Part shown: positions 12,180 to 23,513 of the stretch, one piece after another
Position numbering within the stretch: the stretch's first letter is position 1
Layout: each line of letters opens with the position of its first letter
From: Delia radicum
Lineage: Eukaryota > Arthropoda > Insecta > Diptera > Anthomyiidae
Assembly (NCBI GenBank): GCA_021234595.1
Contig: CM037853.1
Span: 156,097,659-156,161,658 of the forward strand
Direction: 5' to 3'
Length of the DNA stretch: 64,000 nucleotides
Program-made: the position numbers and the translations under genes
Notes under the pieces: generated by a model
The model's input: only the letters and a program-made list of their open reading frames with translations
Databases searched by the model: none
What the model was told of the DNA's origin: nothing

Positions 12180-12742
12180 TTGGATATACAAGTTAATAAT
12201 GTTGATTTTTTGCTTGAAAAATGCATTTATTATAATAAGAAAATAATTGATACATTATTCAAAGTATTGTCCATCGTTAGCCACTACTTTTTTCCATCTT
12301 TCTGGTAGCATATGGCTTCCGCTCCAAAAGAACAGCTCCGGTTTTGAGGTAAAGAATGAATCAAGCCAATTTCTGATACCCAGTAAGGGCATTCTGCATC
12401 GATCGAAACAAATGGTAGTCAGAAGGGGCAAGGTCTGGGCTATAGGGCGAGTGAGCCAAAAACTTCCCATCCACTGTTTTCCAAATAGGGTTTTGGCCGG
12501 TCTGGCAACATGTGGCCGAGCGTTGTAATGATGGAAGATTATGGCCTCGTGTCTAATCGAATATTCTTGTCGTTTTTCGTTGAGTGCTCTCTTCAAACGA
12601 ATAATTGTGTTTAGGCACAAAATTCGACATTATTATAGCGATTGAAGAAAAATGTGTGTTTACACTTTGGCGTCTATCGACGCCATATGTGATGGTTATG
12701 CCATATGTTGTCCAAATCAACATTATTAACTTGGATATCCAA
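12180..12742 (-). mobile_element. Internally deleted mariner element (DD34D type)
   Basis: The ends 12180-12208 and 12714-12742 are inverted repeats of about 29 bp (ttggatatac/caagttaataatgttg) differing at about one position. TA flanks both sides. The length is about 563 bp, against roughly 1.3 kb for an intact mariner. The minus strand holds a broken transposase. Confidence 0.92.
12255..12630 (-). pseudogene. mariner transposase remnant
   Basis: A start codon at 12630-12628 begins MSNFVP, as in mariner transposases. After a few residues the frame joins a C-terminal segment: IIRLKRALNEKRQEYSIRHE, then IIFHHYNARPHVARP, then an out-of-frame stretch that still encodes PYSPDLAPSDYHLFRSMQNAL, and finally NWLDSFFTSKPE...LPERWKKVVANDGQYFE. 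Most of the N-terminal two thirds is deleted. The catalytic aspartate of the usual HHDNARPH motif is replaced by tyrosine, and frameshifts separate the APSDYH block from the tail. Clearly dead. Confidence 0.9.
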
Positions 12743-12886
12743 TACATAAAAATACTAGTTTCAATTATTAAAAAAAGCATTTTTACAATTTTTTTTTTTC
12801 AAATGTCATTGTATGGATTCAATTAAAACTTTTTGAAATATGGAATAACACAAGCAATAATTGGAATTGGAGGTGCTTAATATTAG

Positions 12887-13482
12887 GAACGAACTTTAAT
12901 ACAACGGAGAATGAGTGGAACATGAAGAATGATATGGAATCGGTAACGAGTGGAGTTTAACATTAGTTACTTTGTTTTATCGGAGAGTACCTAAAGTTAT
13001 ATTAAAAGTAAAAAAAATAAATCATGAAAAATAAAAAATGAAATCCTAGGAATCATATACAGAATCATCTCCCAGCCCATTTGTTTATCAATAATACTCC
13101 AGTGGAGCAAAAATTTTGACCGTTTTACTCTGTGTCGTTTAGTTTTGGAGATATCTATCGGCTATTTAATAAAATGGCTAGTATCTCGAAAACTAAGCGA
13201 GATATAGAAAAACGGACAAAATTTTTGCAAAACCTGACCCTAACACTTCTTTGGAGAAAAAGTTTCATCCATTTTGCCCTATCTCGTTTAGTTTCGTAGA
13301 TACCGGACATTAAAAAAACTAAAACTAAGCGAGATATCGAAAAACGGACCATATTTTTGCAAAACTTGATTTAAGCTACACGTACCGATTATAAAAATGT
13401 GTTAAGTATTCCTATTCCACTCTTTCCCCGTTCCGTTCCTTACCGTTCCATTTACACTCGTTCCGTTAAAATTTTGTTCTAC
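12887..13482. repeat. Inverted-repeat element with GGAAC-rich arms
   Basis: The arm at about 12887-12960 (gaacgaac...gagtggaacat...ggaatcggtaacgag) resembles the reverse complement of about 13417-13482 (gttccgttcc, ttaccgttcca, cactcgttccg). Inside are two direct copies of a ~50-base phrase around actaagcgagatat...gaaaaacgga (13186-13236 and 13320-13368), plus inverted variants near 13130 and 13278. It looks like an old non-autonomous element. The ends are approximate. Confidence 0.5.
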
Positions 13483-13844
13483 TTTACTTGGTTACAAACC
13501 AGACTGAAAATTAATATGTATATGATGTTAAAAATTTTGGGCTTGATATAAGCGATTTTTTACTTAATTTATTTTCATTTTAAAAGGCTATTTTTATGGT
13601 GCTCTTTTTTAATTAATTCATTATTAATTTCTTAAAACTCTTAAATTAATATTTTTCTCAAAAGTTTTTCATTTTCGACCTAAAGTCCTAAAGTTAGTAA
13701 AATTGGATTTAAATTTTTTTCAAAGTCCTATCTTTCAGAAAAAGTATAAGTAGTATTGATTTTTAAAAAAGTTGTAAAAGTAAATGTTTTAATCAACCCG
13801 TGTAAAAAAGACTAAATCCAACTAGATATGATTGAATCTTATTA
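13483..13844. other. AT-rich non-coding stretch
   Basis: Nothing was recognised apart from A/T runs. It ends in gattgaatcttatta, which may be the left target-site duplication of the MITE that follows. Confidence 0.5.
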
Positions 13845-14255
13845 AATACACTCAGGGAACTTCTGCTTTAAAAATATGTAGTTGTTTGGGTTGTAATACA
13901 GTTTCATTATTTTTAATGTAAATGTAAGTCATTTGTAGAACAAATAAAATTTTTAACTAACCTTGTAGTTCATTTAAAAAACAACTCACATCAAATGACT
14001 GTTTTACGATTTTACATTCATTTTTTACAGTTGTTTTTTGTTATTTAAAAAAATAAAAAAAAAATTTTTGGTTTATTTTTTACTACCATGTGGTTCATTT
14101 TACTACAATTGTTAGTCATTTTTTGAACATTAAAAAACAAATGACAATGTTAGTTGAATTTAATGAAATGTAAGTCGTCCTTTTTTTAAATGAAATTTCA
14201 TTTGTTTTTGACTACAATTGCTGTCGGCTTTACCAACATAATTTCCTAAGTGTAC
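13845..14255 (+). mobile_element. MITE, ACACTCAGGGAA family, copy 1
   Basis: The left end tacactcagggaa and the right end (reverse complement tacacttaggaaat) form short imperfect inverted repeats. The interior (gcttttaaaaatatgtagttg ... gtaagtcatttgtag ... gtaagtcgtcc) recurs at 48425-48795 at high identity. The flanks gattgaatcttatta (13830-13844) and gattgaatatcatta (14256-14270) match at 13 of 15 positions and could be an unusually long target duplication. No coding capacity. Confidence 0.65.
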
Positions 14256-14279
14256 GATTGAATATCATTAGATTATATA

Positions 14280-14890
14280 TATGTTCACAACCGAAAGAAC
14301 CTGGGATATTGTATAATTTTCGTGTCTTGATATGAGCAGATCCTGGTTATAATGGATCATATCTGCTGGCAGATCTGTTCAAATTGAAAAAGATTTCATA
14401 ATTTCTTGTCCAGATCTAGCACCCAGTTCGAAGTCCTTCCAAACACCTAAAATAAAAATGCAAATACATTTTTTTTATTGCATATAAACTTTAAATTTTC
14501 TTTTAATTTTTATTGTGTGTGTTATTTTGGTTTTTTTAATATTTTTAAAACTAGGAAAACTTAAAACTATTTCAATAATTTTTTGTAATTACTATAAATT
14601 ATTCTTGGAATGTTGTTACAATTTTGAAATGAACCTGGCAGCCATAGCGGAATTACAAAAAGTGAGGAATTCCGCTATGGTTAAAACAAGCTTTTTTTAA
14701 TCATTTAACTAGAAAATTTCAAAAAACTATTGAACATCTATAAATCTTTAAAATATCAGATCTGTCCAAATTCGATCAGATCTAATTATCTCACATGTTC
14801 TCCATTTTTGAGATCTAATTAGAGCTGATCATATATGCTATGAAATCTGTTTGGATCTCGACGAACAGATCTAACTAGATCTAGTCAGAT
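14280..14890. repeat. GATCT-rich repeat segment
   Basis: The word agatct/gatcaga recurs many times, in inverted arrangement, at 14335-14420 and 14755-14880. Similar wording occurs near 30110-30200 and 47790-47960 (gatctaa, gatctcaaaat, ggatcta), suggesting one dispersed family. A short perfect hairpin lies at 14642-14680. No coding signal; the small open frames here are accidental. Confidence 0.45.
14642..14680. repeat. Perfect 13-bp hairpin
   Basis: ccatagcggaatt at 14642-14654 is exactly mirrored by aattccgctatgg at 14668-14680 across a 13-base loop. No U-run follows directly, and nothing indicates a function. Confidence 0.8.
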
Positions 14891-15249
14891 CAGATAATTT
14901 TTACTCGGGAATTTTAAAACTATTAAAACTAAATTAAAGAAGTATGCTTTATCTTATTTCTAAATGTATTGGCAACACTGAAAAAAAAATTGTTTTTAAA
15001 CTTAAATAACACAGCAACATTACCCTGTATCTCTTGTCTTAACACGTTAATATTACTCCAGACAAATATACGAGTCTGTCTACATTTATAAAAGGTAACC
15101 CAGGTAGAAATTTCCAACCGTACCTAAAAAATAGTACTGCCAAACCCACTTTCATTTTTGTAGAACCCACCGTGTTAAAAATGACCAATGGTACAACTAA
15201 TATTGAATTATACTCTAGTTAATTTTTTGTTTAAATTTACAAAAAGTTA
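14891..15249. other. AT-rich non-coding stretch
   Basis: No gene or repeat of note was recognised between the GATCT-rich segment and the next transposon. Confidence 0.5.
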
Positions 15250-15251
15250 TA

Positions 15252-15770
15252 AAGGGTCCGCCATCTAACTTTTTTTTTCAACTAGTACTTATTTCGTGAT
15301 TGGTAACACTTACCTCATGTCTGATTTGACAGATAATTAGTTTAATCCTTCCGCTGAACGAATATGGTTGTGTATACGCTTGAACAACGCTGGGAAATAT
15401 TGCGACATTTACTTTGAAAATCACGGTAATATTGCAGAATGTGTGCGAAAATTGGCGATCGTTATCGGGCCATGTTGAACGAATTTTTGTTCACAAAAAA
15501 TTGAAGAGGAGGATATTGGGAACATTTGGTTTCAACAGGACGGAACAGGAAGCCATTGGTGAAATACAGCTGCACACAATCGATAATGTGCTTAAAAATT
15601 GGACCGATCGTGTAGGATACTGCATGGTCAGCCCAGGCAGCCATTTGAATGAAATTATTTTCCATTATTAACCGAATGATTGTACTTTCAAATAAAAAAA
15701 GAAATTGGGAAAATATTCAGTAGTTTTGTTTTATAGCATTTTCAAATAAAAAGTTATTTGCCGGACCCTT
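15252..15770 (+). mobile_element. Internally deleted Tc1/mariner-superfamily element, GGGTCCGCC family, copy C
   Basis: The ends aagggtccgccatctaac and the mirror of gttatttgccggaccctt are inverted repeats; TA lies on both sides (15250-15251 and 15771-15772). The length is about 519 bp. The family is the same as the element at 53448-53847, which shares the ends and the 5' leader (tccttccgctgaacgaatatgg). The two copies carry different internal deletions. Confidence 0.9.
15364..15671 (+). pseudogene. Transposase remnant (start plus catalytic fragment and C-terminus)
   Basis: ATG at 15364 begins MVVYTLEQRWEILRHYFEN, followed after about 30 residues by a deletion. The next recognisable pieces are GDRYRAMLNEFLFT, then in a shifted frame EEEDIGNIWFQQDG, and finally QLHTIDNVLKNWTDRVGYCM ending GSHLNEIIFHY. 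The helix-turn-helix domain and the third catalytic region are missing. The C-terminal pattern (G-[GS]-H-[LM]-x-[ED]-I-[IF]) is shared with the copies at 9.4 and 49.5 kb, which supports a common clade. Stop codons and frameshifts make it non-functional. Confidence 0.85.
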
Positions 15771-15772
15771 TA

Positions 15773-17084
15773 GTAGGAAACTGTACTCCTACTATAATTG
15801 GGTAAACTCACTATAAGTGTGTAAATAAAATTAATACACAAATTATGCGTAATTTAATTACACACAAAATACGTACATTACATTAAGAACGTGTATACAA
15901 TTTTTAGAAGTTATGTATAATTTTAATTATTAACAAAAAGATAATATAGTAACATTTAATAATGTTAAATAATATGTATGAATCGACCCAGATTCTTAGA
16001 CATTTGAATTTTCATGTAGAAAAAGTGTAAGAATCCAAGAATTCCAATAGAAAAAGGCTTCGATTCTCAAAAAAAAGTTCTAGATTCAAAGAACTTTAAT
16101 ATGCAAAAATGCTGCGGAATTTTTCATAAAAAAGGCTCAAATTCTGAGAACTTTTTGCAATAGAAAAATTCTTGGATTCTAGAGACTGTTTTCATAGAAA
16201 ACACAGTAGAATAAAGGACATTTTTGTACTTTGAGATTTTTTTTAATAGCCAAAAAGTTTCAAAACTCTAAATTTTTGTCTACATCAAACAAAATGTTAG
16301 TCCTTATGGTGTAACTTGATATTTGTTTTTATGACTTCTGCATGCATAATGGCTATAGGAGTTTATTCGAAAAAAAAAATCATTGTATTATTATATGAAG
16401 AGGATTTTTTCATTCACAAAAATGAATTGTTTAAGGTAAAGAATGAATGCCATAGATGAGGCATAATTTAACTAAATATTTTGCTATCAAAAAAGCTTTT
16501 CGAGAAAATTTAAGATATAGGATATTGAATATGTGTCCTCGATATGTTTTTAGTTTTTAGTTTTGGCTTTGAGGCATAGAGAAATATTAATTTTTTTTTT
16601 CCTTGAAGAAATTTTTTCCTAAAATTTTCTTATTTAAAATACATATTCAAATTTTGGATCTTCATTTTGTTGGGTGATCGTGTATTAGCGATATCGTGAA
16701 AATGAGAACCTAAATATTTAAATATGTGTATAGGGAATATTATCGCATCTTTCGACGTGTAACATATCAAATTTTTGCAAAAAGTTGATCAACAAATTTA
16801 AATATTCTACACAAAGCTTTTTGCAACTATTTCTTTAACTATATGCAACATTGAAATTCTAAGTGCCATATTCTTTGATCTGCAGCATAAAGTCATTTAG
16901 AAATGATATCGCGATCTCTCATCATCCAATGCCGTTAAATGTTCGAATTTGTTGAACGGTTGTAATTATTAAATTGTTTTTTCTACTCCTTCGAAATAAG
17001 CTTTAAATATTCAAGTGAATTTGTTTTGAATGAGGTTTAGAATAGTTAAGTTTGATCTCAAGTTGCAGGGCTTAGATTTATCAC
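15773..17084. other. AT-rich stretch with degenerate GATTCT...GAACTTT repeats
   Basis: From about 15985 to 16215 a phrase like gattct-caa-gaa-ttt-aatagaaaaa recurs about every 50 bases with heavy divergence. The rest shows nothing recognisable. No coding signal. Confidence 0.45.
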
Positions 17085-17700
17085 TAGGGCAACCAGAAAT
17101 ATGCTGTATCATGTTTTTTCCAATGTGTCCGTATTGAAAAATGAATAAGACATTTATCCGTTTCAGAATAATTGACGAATTCTAGCATCGATTTGTTAGA
17201 GCATATTTTTGCATATATTGCTCTTAATTGCATATTTTTGAATATTTTGATCTTAGGAGCATATTTTTAATAAAAACTCTTATTTTTTTTTTTTTAGCAT
17301 ATTTTGTAATTCTAGAACAAACCTTGTATTTTAAGAGCAAATTTTTTTTAATTTTTTAATTTTTTGTTTTTAATTTTTATTCGACAAATTAAATTTTTGG
17401 GATTTTTTAATTCTATATTTTCTAAGGGATATTTAATAAAAAATTTTCCTGTTTTTGAGTTTTCTGTTTTAAGAATGTATAGATTTTGCTTTAACTAATC
17501 TTTAATCTTATTTTTTGTTAGCAACTGAAATAAATTTTACAAAATTTACTTCGACTTTAATTAACAATAAAATTTAAAATATGAATTTCCAAACAAAAAC
17601 CTGTTTTTTAAGACCATATTTTTTAAATTTTAGGAGCATATTTTTCAGTTTTTGAGTCATTTTTAATGGATTTTTTTAGAGCATATTTCTAGTTGCCCTG
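17085..17700. mobile_element. Non-autonomous hAT-like element
   Basis: The left end tagggcaaccagaaatatgc and the right end (reverse complement cagggcaactagaaatatgc) are inverted repeats with two differences. The CAGGG start is typical of hAT transposons. The 8-base flanks (tttatcac at 17077-17084, gttataac at 17701-17708) agree at 6 positions, as expected for an old 8-bp target duplication. The interior is a degenerate series of gagcatattttt words with no coding capacity. Confidence 0.7.
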
Positions 17701-17708
17701 GTTATAAC

Positions 17709-19156
17709 AGTTGCACTTTATCAGTTATAGAGCAAGTGGTACAATGTTACGCGATGGAATCAGATATCAGTTTCCCTTGCCACCCTAATATTTGTACCAA
17801 TTTTAAAATAAAATTTATTTAGCTTGACTTCATTAAAGACTTAAATTTCATTAAGGGATTATTCAGTTATTGAACATTGAATGGTCATAAATAACCTTCT
17901 GTTACTAGACCCAACAAGACACTAGTTTCCTATTTATTACAAAATAATATTTTAAAACTTTTTTTAATATAAATTTAACGAAATAACATATTTTGGCACT
18001 TTGTCAAAAATTTAAAAACAACCCTTTTTTTCTCTTTTATTGTTGTTAAGATTTCAATAACAATTTGATGAAAAATATTTCATGTTATTTTGTATTCTAA
18101 ATCTTACATTGTACTGCGAGTACACTCAAAAGAAAAGCTTCATTATATTTAAGTAGAATTTGATAAACATGATGAAAAATTTCATCATTCATGAACCCCT
18201 GGACTTTGCTGACTTATATCAGGACTTCAAATTGGAATGCATGATTGGGTACATTGTTTTCGAGGAGGATAAAGGACAACGGGAATCATAATGGACCTTT
18301 TTGCGTTGGTTACAATATCATTACTGGAGCATCCCTTTTAACCTAACCAAACATTCCATAGAATGAAGTCAAGCTTCATTATATTTATGAAATCCTTCAT
18401 TAATATGAAAAGTTTCATAGCTTTTCATAAACTGTTTTATAACGTTGTAAGGCGATTTATTAATATGATGAAGCAAATTCAAAAATTGTTATGAAATGAA
18501 AAATGTTCTTTGGTAGTGCAAAAACACAATAAATGCTAAAGCCAATGACTAAATTTATTTTTACAACATTATCTTTAAAACCCAATATTTTTGCAACTGT
18601 TATTCTGAATATATCAATTAAAACTCAAACTTCAAGTCAGACAATATCAATTGAGATACATTTTTATTAAAATTCAGAATAAACAAATTAAGTTAAGAAT
18701 TTTCATTTTGAATTGACAGGCTTATTGTAAAAATTTGATAAGCCACATATACTGTTTTTTAATTTTCCAGCTATCCATTGATTAATTTTTGATAAAAACG
18801 TTTCTTAGACAATTACTACAAGTACATAGACTATTAACATCCTACAATTGTCCTATTTTATAAACTTGGTTAAGATATAGAAGCCATATACTAAAATTGA
18901 ATGTGGCTTATGTTCTATTTAAAAACATTAAGGAATTAGCTAGATTTAGATTTTAGAATTTTATTAAAAAAATTTTTTTTTCATATTTCAATCGATTTAA
19001 CTTTTTTCTATATGCTACTATGAAAATTTTGGAGAAAAAATTGCAGAAATAAAAAAAAAAGTTACAGCTTGTTAAACAAACTCTTTGCCTTATGCTCTAC
19101 ATGAGCAATATTTACTTTAAATGCTTTTTTTCTCAAAACAAGATGTTGAAAATCGG
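17709..19156. other. AT-rich stretch with TTCAT-rich segments
   Basis: From 18130 to 18490 the words ttcatta, catgatgaa and ttcataa recur. Similar wording reappears at 20950-21140, just before ccctcagtgtag, while a tacactc word stands at about 18120. This may be an interrupted element with TACACTC/GAGTGTA-type ends, but I could not prove it. No gene. Confidence 0.4.
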
Positions 19157-19560
19157 TTGCCACTGTTGTTGTAACAAATAATCTATAGAGTTTTTTGTTT
19201 TCAAATTTATTATCATTCATATAAACTAGTTTACTCACTACATGAGAACTAGTTTATGAGCTTGAAGTTAAAGATTATAACCATTGAACAAAAAATAAAT
19301 TGAAACTTGTTTGTTATGTGCAAGGACCACCTTTGGTGGATATTCAATACACGTTTTTTGTTTTTTTCCCTCCTTTTTATTTTTGTTTAGTTTATAAACA
19401 AAACAGGGGGAGTAAACTAGACTGTACTTTGTCTTTTATACAAGTTTGATATAATTTTTAAAAATAAAAATTATGTTTTTTCATTGCACAATTAAAGGTC
19501 GAAAAAAACATAATTTTTATTTTTAAAAATTTTATTAAACTTGTTTTTTTTTGTAGATCA
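19157..19560 (-). repeat. Copy of the ATAATTTTTATT dispersed element (family of 27.48 kb)
   Basis: The sequence from aacaaataatctatagag through cttgtttgttatgtgcaag and tatacaagtttgatataat matches the reverse complement of much of 27482-28078, with indels. It includes a local hairpin (aacataatttttatttttaa with its mirror upstream) around gcacaattaaaggtcg. No coding capacity. Confidence 0.7.
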
Positions 19561-20085
19561 CTAAAAAATTAAGTCCTTGATGTAGAGACATTAGTATTTT
19601 AGAATTGTATTTTTTTTTTCTTAATAAAAAACAACGTTTTTTGGGTACTTTTCCTTTAATTTTTGAGTTTACACTCAAACAATTTTAATGCAAATAAAAA
19701 GTTAAAAAAATACGGCTACGTTAAGGATTAAATAATTTATTTGTGTGTGCACGAAAACTAATTTCTTTTCTCCGATGAGTACCCAAAGCTCCACGAAGGC
19801 ACCCGATTTTGCCTTTCCAAAAAAGGATATATAATGAAAAGGTTACCAGGGTTGCCATGTCAGTCCGAATTCTAAATTGTAATTTTTAAAATAGTATCTA
19901 ATATTGTTTTTGTCTTTCGGGAAAAAATTTTTTGGAAAAAACATTTATTTATTATTTTATAATTTCTTAAATATTATAGTTTTTATTGATTTCTAAAGCT
20001 AGTAAACCCTTTAGTTGATGTTAAGAAGTCCCGTTTTCACTGAAATTAATAAAAATTAAATTTTTTTGAATTGTTAATCTTTTTT
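19561..20085. other. AT-rich non-coding stretch
   Basis: Nothing was recognised except A/T runs up to the start of the large palindrome. Confidence 0.5.
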
Positions 20086-20754
20086 TTAACTGCATTTTAT
20101 TTTGAATTGTAAGGTTTGAGGTCATATTTAAAATATTACTATTGCAAATAGAAAACACTGATTATTAACAATGTAAGGTAAAATGAAAACAATCTTGTGG
20201 GGATCAGCACTAGAGGGAATGGGAGGGATCCCCTTGAGCGACTAGGACTAATTTACCACCAACAAGCAACTCATGGGTTTATCAGGAATATTTATCACCC
20301 AACCACAGAAAATACTTGATGTTAATTTATTACCCGAAAAACATGAGTTATTTTCGTCTTTTCTGAAAAGTTTAGCTAACAGCTTTAAATCTTAAAGCTT
20401 TTTATTTGGAAGGGTTGCCAGCCCAACTGATAAAATGGACAGCTTTAACATTTAAAGCTGTTGGCCAAACTTGTAAGAAAAGACGAAAATAACTCATGTT
20501 GTTCGGGTAATTTATTAACAACACGGATTTTCTGTCGTTGGTTGATACATATATCAGATGAAACCACGAGTTTCTTGTGGGTGGTGGATTAGAGTGAGAC
20601 TGAAGATGAGCTAGTCGCTTAGGTCTAGCGCTGGTGCCCAAAAGAATTTTTACATCTTATCGTACATTTTTAACAATTTGTGTTTTCTATTTGTAATAGT
20701 AACATTTCAATTATGATCTCAAACCGGACAATTCAAAATGAATTGCAATTAAAT
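20086..20754. repeat. Large imperfect palindrome (two ~305-base arms)
   Basis: The arm 20086-20390 is the imperfect reverse complement of 20450-20754, with a loop of about 59 bases. The innermost part is nearly perfect: acatgagttattttcgtctt followed by ttct, and acagctttaaat on both sides. Outer landmarks also pair: gattattaac, cagaaaatac/ccgtg, ttattacccgaa, gcgacta, caaatagaaaacac and tttgaattgt. A transcript would fold into one long hairpin. It may be a foldback element or an inverted duplication of one repeat. The open frame on the minus strand here is a by-product. Confidence 0.85.
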
Positions 20755-21713
20755 TTATATTCACAAGTTCCATGCCAAATTTTGAAATTCTAACTTTTAC
20801 TTGATATTATGAAAGTTTCGCAATTTTAAATTGAAAATCTAAATTAAAAATAACATTTTCTTAATTTCAAATGAAAATTCTTAATTTTAATTGATGATTA
20901 ATAAATTTCAAATGGAAATTCTGATTTTCAATTGATTGGAAAACAAAAAAATATGTTCATGTGGTTTATGAAACATTTTTTTCTGAAATGATGAGGATTT
21001 ATGAATCCTTTGTTTGACATACATTTGTATGTAACTCTTCGTCATATTTATGAAAACTTCTTAAATATGATAAACAATTGATGACAAACGATTTATGAAA
21101 CACTTTCATCAATATGACGAAACATTTTTCCCTCAGTGTAGTAGTACATATTACATTCATATTAGAAAAGAAAAGAAAAAACATCGATGTAACATTTAAA
21201 ATTGCCTTAGGAAAATTACATGGGTTGTTGGAAAATTGTTTGGATGTTCATACAAAATACACAAAAGTATGGAAAGCTAAAAGTGTTCACAGTTATGCTA
21301 TGAAAACATAAAAACCAGTGTCACTTAATGTTTTCACATTTTCCAAAAAAAAAGAAAAAAAACGTTTTTAGTAGAAAATTTTCCTTATGGTCTGTTTCAT
21401 TTTTTTTTTTTTTTTATGAATATGTACGAGTGTTGCAAACTACTACAAAGTATTTGTACATTTTTATTATTTTGGCATTAAATACAAAAATATATTGTTA
21501 TAATAGTTGCTATTATTGTTGCTGCTGCTGATATTATTGTCAGAGGTTAAAAGTATGAAATCATATTGGGATTAATTTAAACTTCATGTGAATTTAATTA
21601 TTTAGTTTAATCATAAAGAAATCACAAAAACACTTTTACATAACTCATCACGAACTCCGAAAATGAAATGTTAGTACGCTCATACAAATAGGTCTTTAAA
21701 AATAGCAGAAAAA
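20755..21713. other. AT-rich stretch
   Basis: TTCAT/ATGAA words at 20960-21130 resemble those at 18130-18490. A trinucleotide-like run (tgttgctgctgctg) lies near 21515-21532. No gene was recognised; the three short open frames have no familiar protein signature. Confidence 0.45.
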
Positions 21714-21935
21714 GTTAAAAGTTAGGTAAAATTAGTAAAATATTTTTTGCTAACTATTTCTAGCATAACAGCAACAAAAACTTTAAAATCTTACAAATTT
21801 TAGTTAAATTTTTGTTAAAATTTTGATTTAAAAATTATTAATGTTAATAATTTTTAGAGAAAAACTGTTATTCTTCTTCTTAACCTCAACATATCTAAAT
21901 AAAAATTTGTCAAATGTATATTAATGGTGTTAAAA
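21714..21935 (+). repeat. 222-bp tandem duplication, unit 1
   Basis: It begins gttaaaagttaggtaaaatt and is followed immediately by a second copy (21936-22152) with only about five differences. Each unit contains the 3' module ttagagaaaaactgttattc ... taacctcaacat that also ends the SINE-like copies at 8.4 and 45.0 kb. The high identity points to a recent unequal-exchange or replication event. Confidence 0.92.
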
Positions 21936-22152
21936 GTTAAAAGTTAGGTAAAATTAGTAAAATATTTTTTGCTAACTATTTTTAGCATAACAGCAACAAA
22001 AACTTTAAAATCTTACAAATTTTAGTTAAATTTTTGTTAAAATTTTGAATTAAAAACTATTAATGTTAATAATTTTTAGAGAAAAACTGTTATTCTTCTT
22101 CTTAACCTCAACATATCTAAATAAAAATTTGTCAAATGCATATTAATGGTGT
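21936..22152 (+). repeat. 222-bp tandem duplication, unit 2
   Basis: Directly abuts unit 1 and repeats it, including the short gcataacagcaacaaaaac phrase. Divergence resumes after ttaatggtgt at 22152. Confidence 0.92.
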
Positions 22153-22420
22153 GAAAATATCACCCCAGCAAAATAAGAGCTGAGGAAGAATTAGTAAAAA
22201 CACTTAGGTGAATCATTAATGATTTTTAACATTGTCGTGTCATTGGGCGGATGGAGTGAATACATAACTTCTTTAATAGCATTTTAAACAGTGCATAAAT
22301 TCTATTTTTCAATAGTTCATGGAAGGTCTTTTTCAAATATATATTAACATTTTTATTTAATAAAAATGTGCAGCATTCTTTAGGGATGTTTCTTAAATAT
22401 TAAAAAAAAAAATCTTTTGG

Positions 22421-22504
22421 TACCAAGCGAGTATTGAACACACGAATCTGAGTTACGATCTGCTGTATTAAAGTAGACCGCTCTACCATTTGCACCAAAG
22501 TCAC
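22421..22504 (-). repeat. tRNA-like sequence (SINE head or tRNA pseudogene)
   Basis: Read on the minus strand it has a good A-box-like block (tggtgcaaatggtagagcgg), an anticodon-arm-like ctactttaatacagcag and a weak B-box (gtgttcaatac), then a T-run. The T-loop consensus is degraded and the acceptor stem does not close, so it is not called as a tRNA gene. Confidence 0.5.
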
Positions 22505-23444
22505 TTATGCAGTACAACAAACTTAAAACGAACTTAAGTTGAAAAAAATATTGATATATTTTTATGAAACGAGAAAAATATGCTACACAAATATATAATA
22601 AAAAAGATAAAATAATGATTTTTAAAACATTTTTTTTATGTGAATTCGTAACACTGAGATATAAATTAATTTTAAAATATTTTTAAGTTTTGATGAGGTT
22701 AAAAAAAGTATTAAAAAAATAATAAAAATGATCATTTAGCAATTTTGAATGCATTGTATATTTTAAAATATTTTCAAAATATTAAAATGTACCAGACAAT
22801 GAAAAAAAAAAATATTGGAGAAGTAGTTTAACTACAGGTAGGGAAAAGTGGCCTGCAATGAAACGAGTGTGCCTTGGAACGTAAGATCTTTTAATGTTTC
22901 CCATATTTTTTTCTAAAGATCTAGAGAAAGAGGTCTGTAAAAACTCAATAGGTAAATTAAAGTAATATATTTAAATTAATTAAAAGTTAATTATTTATTA
23001 ACTTACTAATTAATTATTATTATTATTAAACTAGCTTTCAAGAATTGCCTTCGATATTTTTCGTGTTTGCTAATTTTTTTGCGTTCCGAAACAATAGAAT
23101 TAAAAAATGAAATAGATTTTTGAAGATAAAATCAAATCACATAAAAACTGTATCTTCAAACAAATATGAAAATAACAATAAAAATATGAAACTTTAGTTT
23201 TTTATATTTTTAAATAAGTTTAACAAAAAGTTCCATCGCAAAAGCCAAGAAATAGATTTTTTATCAAATAATTATTTGCCAACTCTGTATAACAATTTTC
23301 TTTATGATTAAAGATAAGATGCTAATTATTTGGTCGTTTTTAAATTACTTAATTCTCTTAAAATACTCAGAAAAAATTAAATTAAATAAAAAAAAACTAA
23401 AAAACTTAATTAGAATTAAAAAAAAAATAAAAAAATAAAATTAT
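22505..23444. other. AT-rich non-coding stretch
   Basis: Long A- and T-rich words only. No gene, bounded repeat or RNA signature was seen. Confidence 0.5.
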
Positions 23445-23513
23445 CTCCCCGGCCCGGAATCGATCTCGCAACCTTCTGTTCGCAAATCCAACCACTTACC
23501 ACCCTCAACTTCC
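23445..23513 (-). repeat. tRNA-like sequence (SINE head or tRNA pseudogene)
   Basis: The minus strand reads gagggtggtaagtggttgg (A-box-like), then an anticodon-like loop around tttgcgaac, then gagatcgattccgggcc, a close B-box match. An A/T-rich tail follows. It differs in sequence from the tRNA-like head at 3.2 kb, so it represents another unit. Confidence 0.5.

Noticed and set aside
12247..12528. 93-codon plus-strand frame
   Set aside because: It lies antisense to the mariner transposase remnant and has no family signature; likewise 9677-10064 and 49800-50006 are antisense shadows of transposase remnants.
18122..21140. A 3-kb element bounded by tacactc and gagtgta words with TTCAT-rich edges
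   Set aside because: The end similarity is short and degenerate and the interval contains several unrelated repeats.
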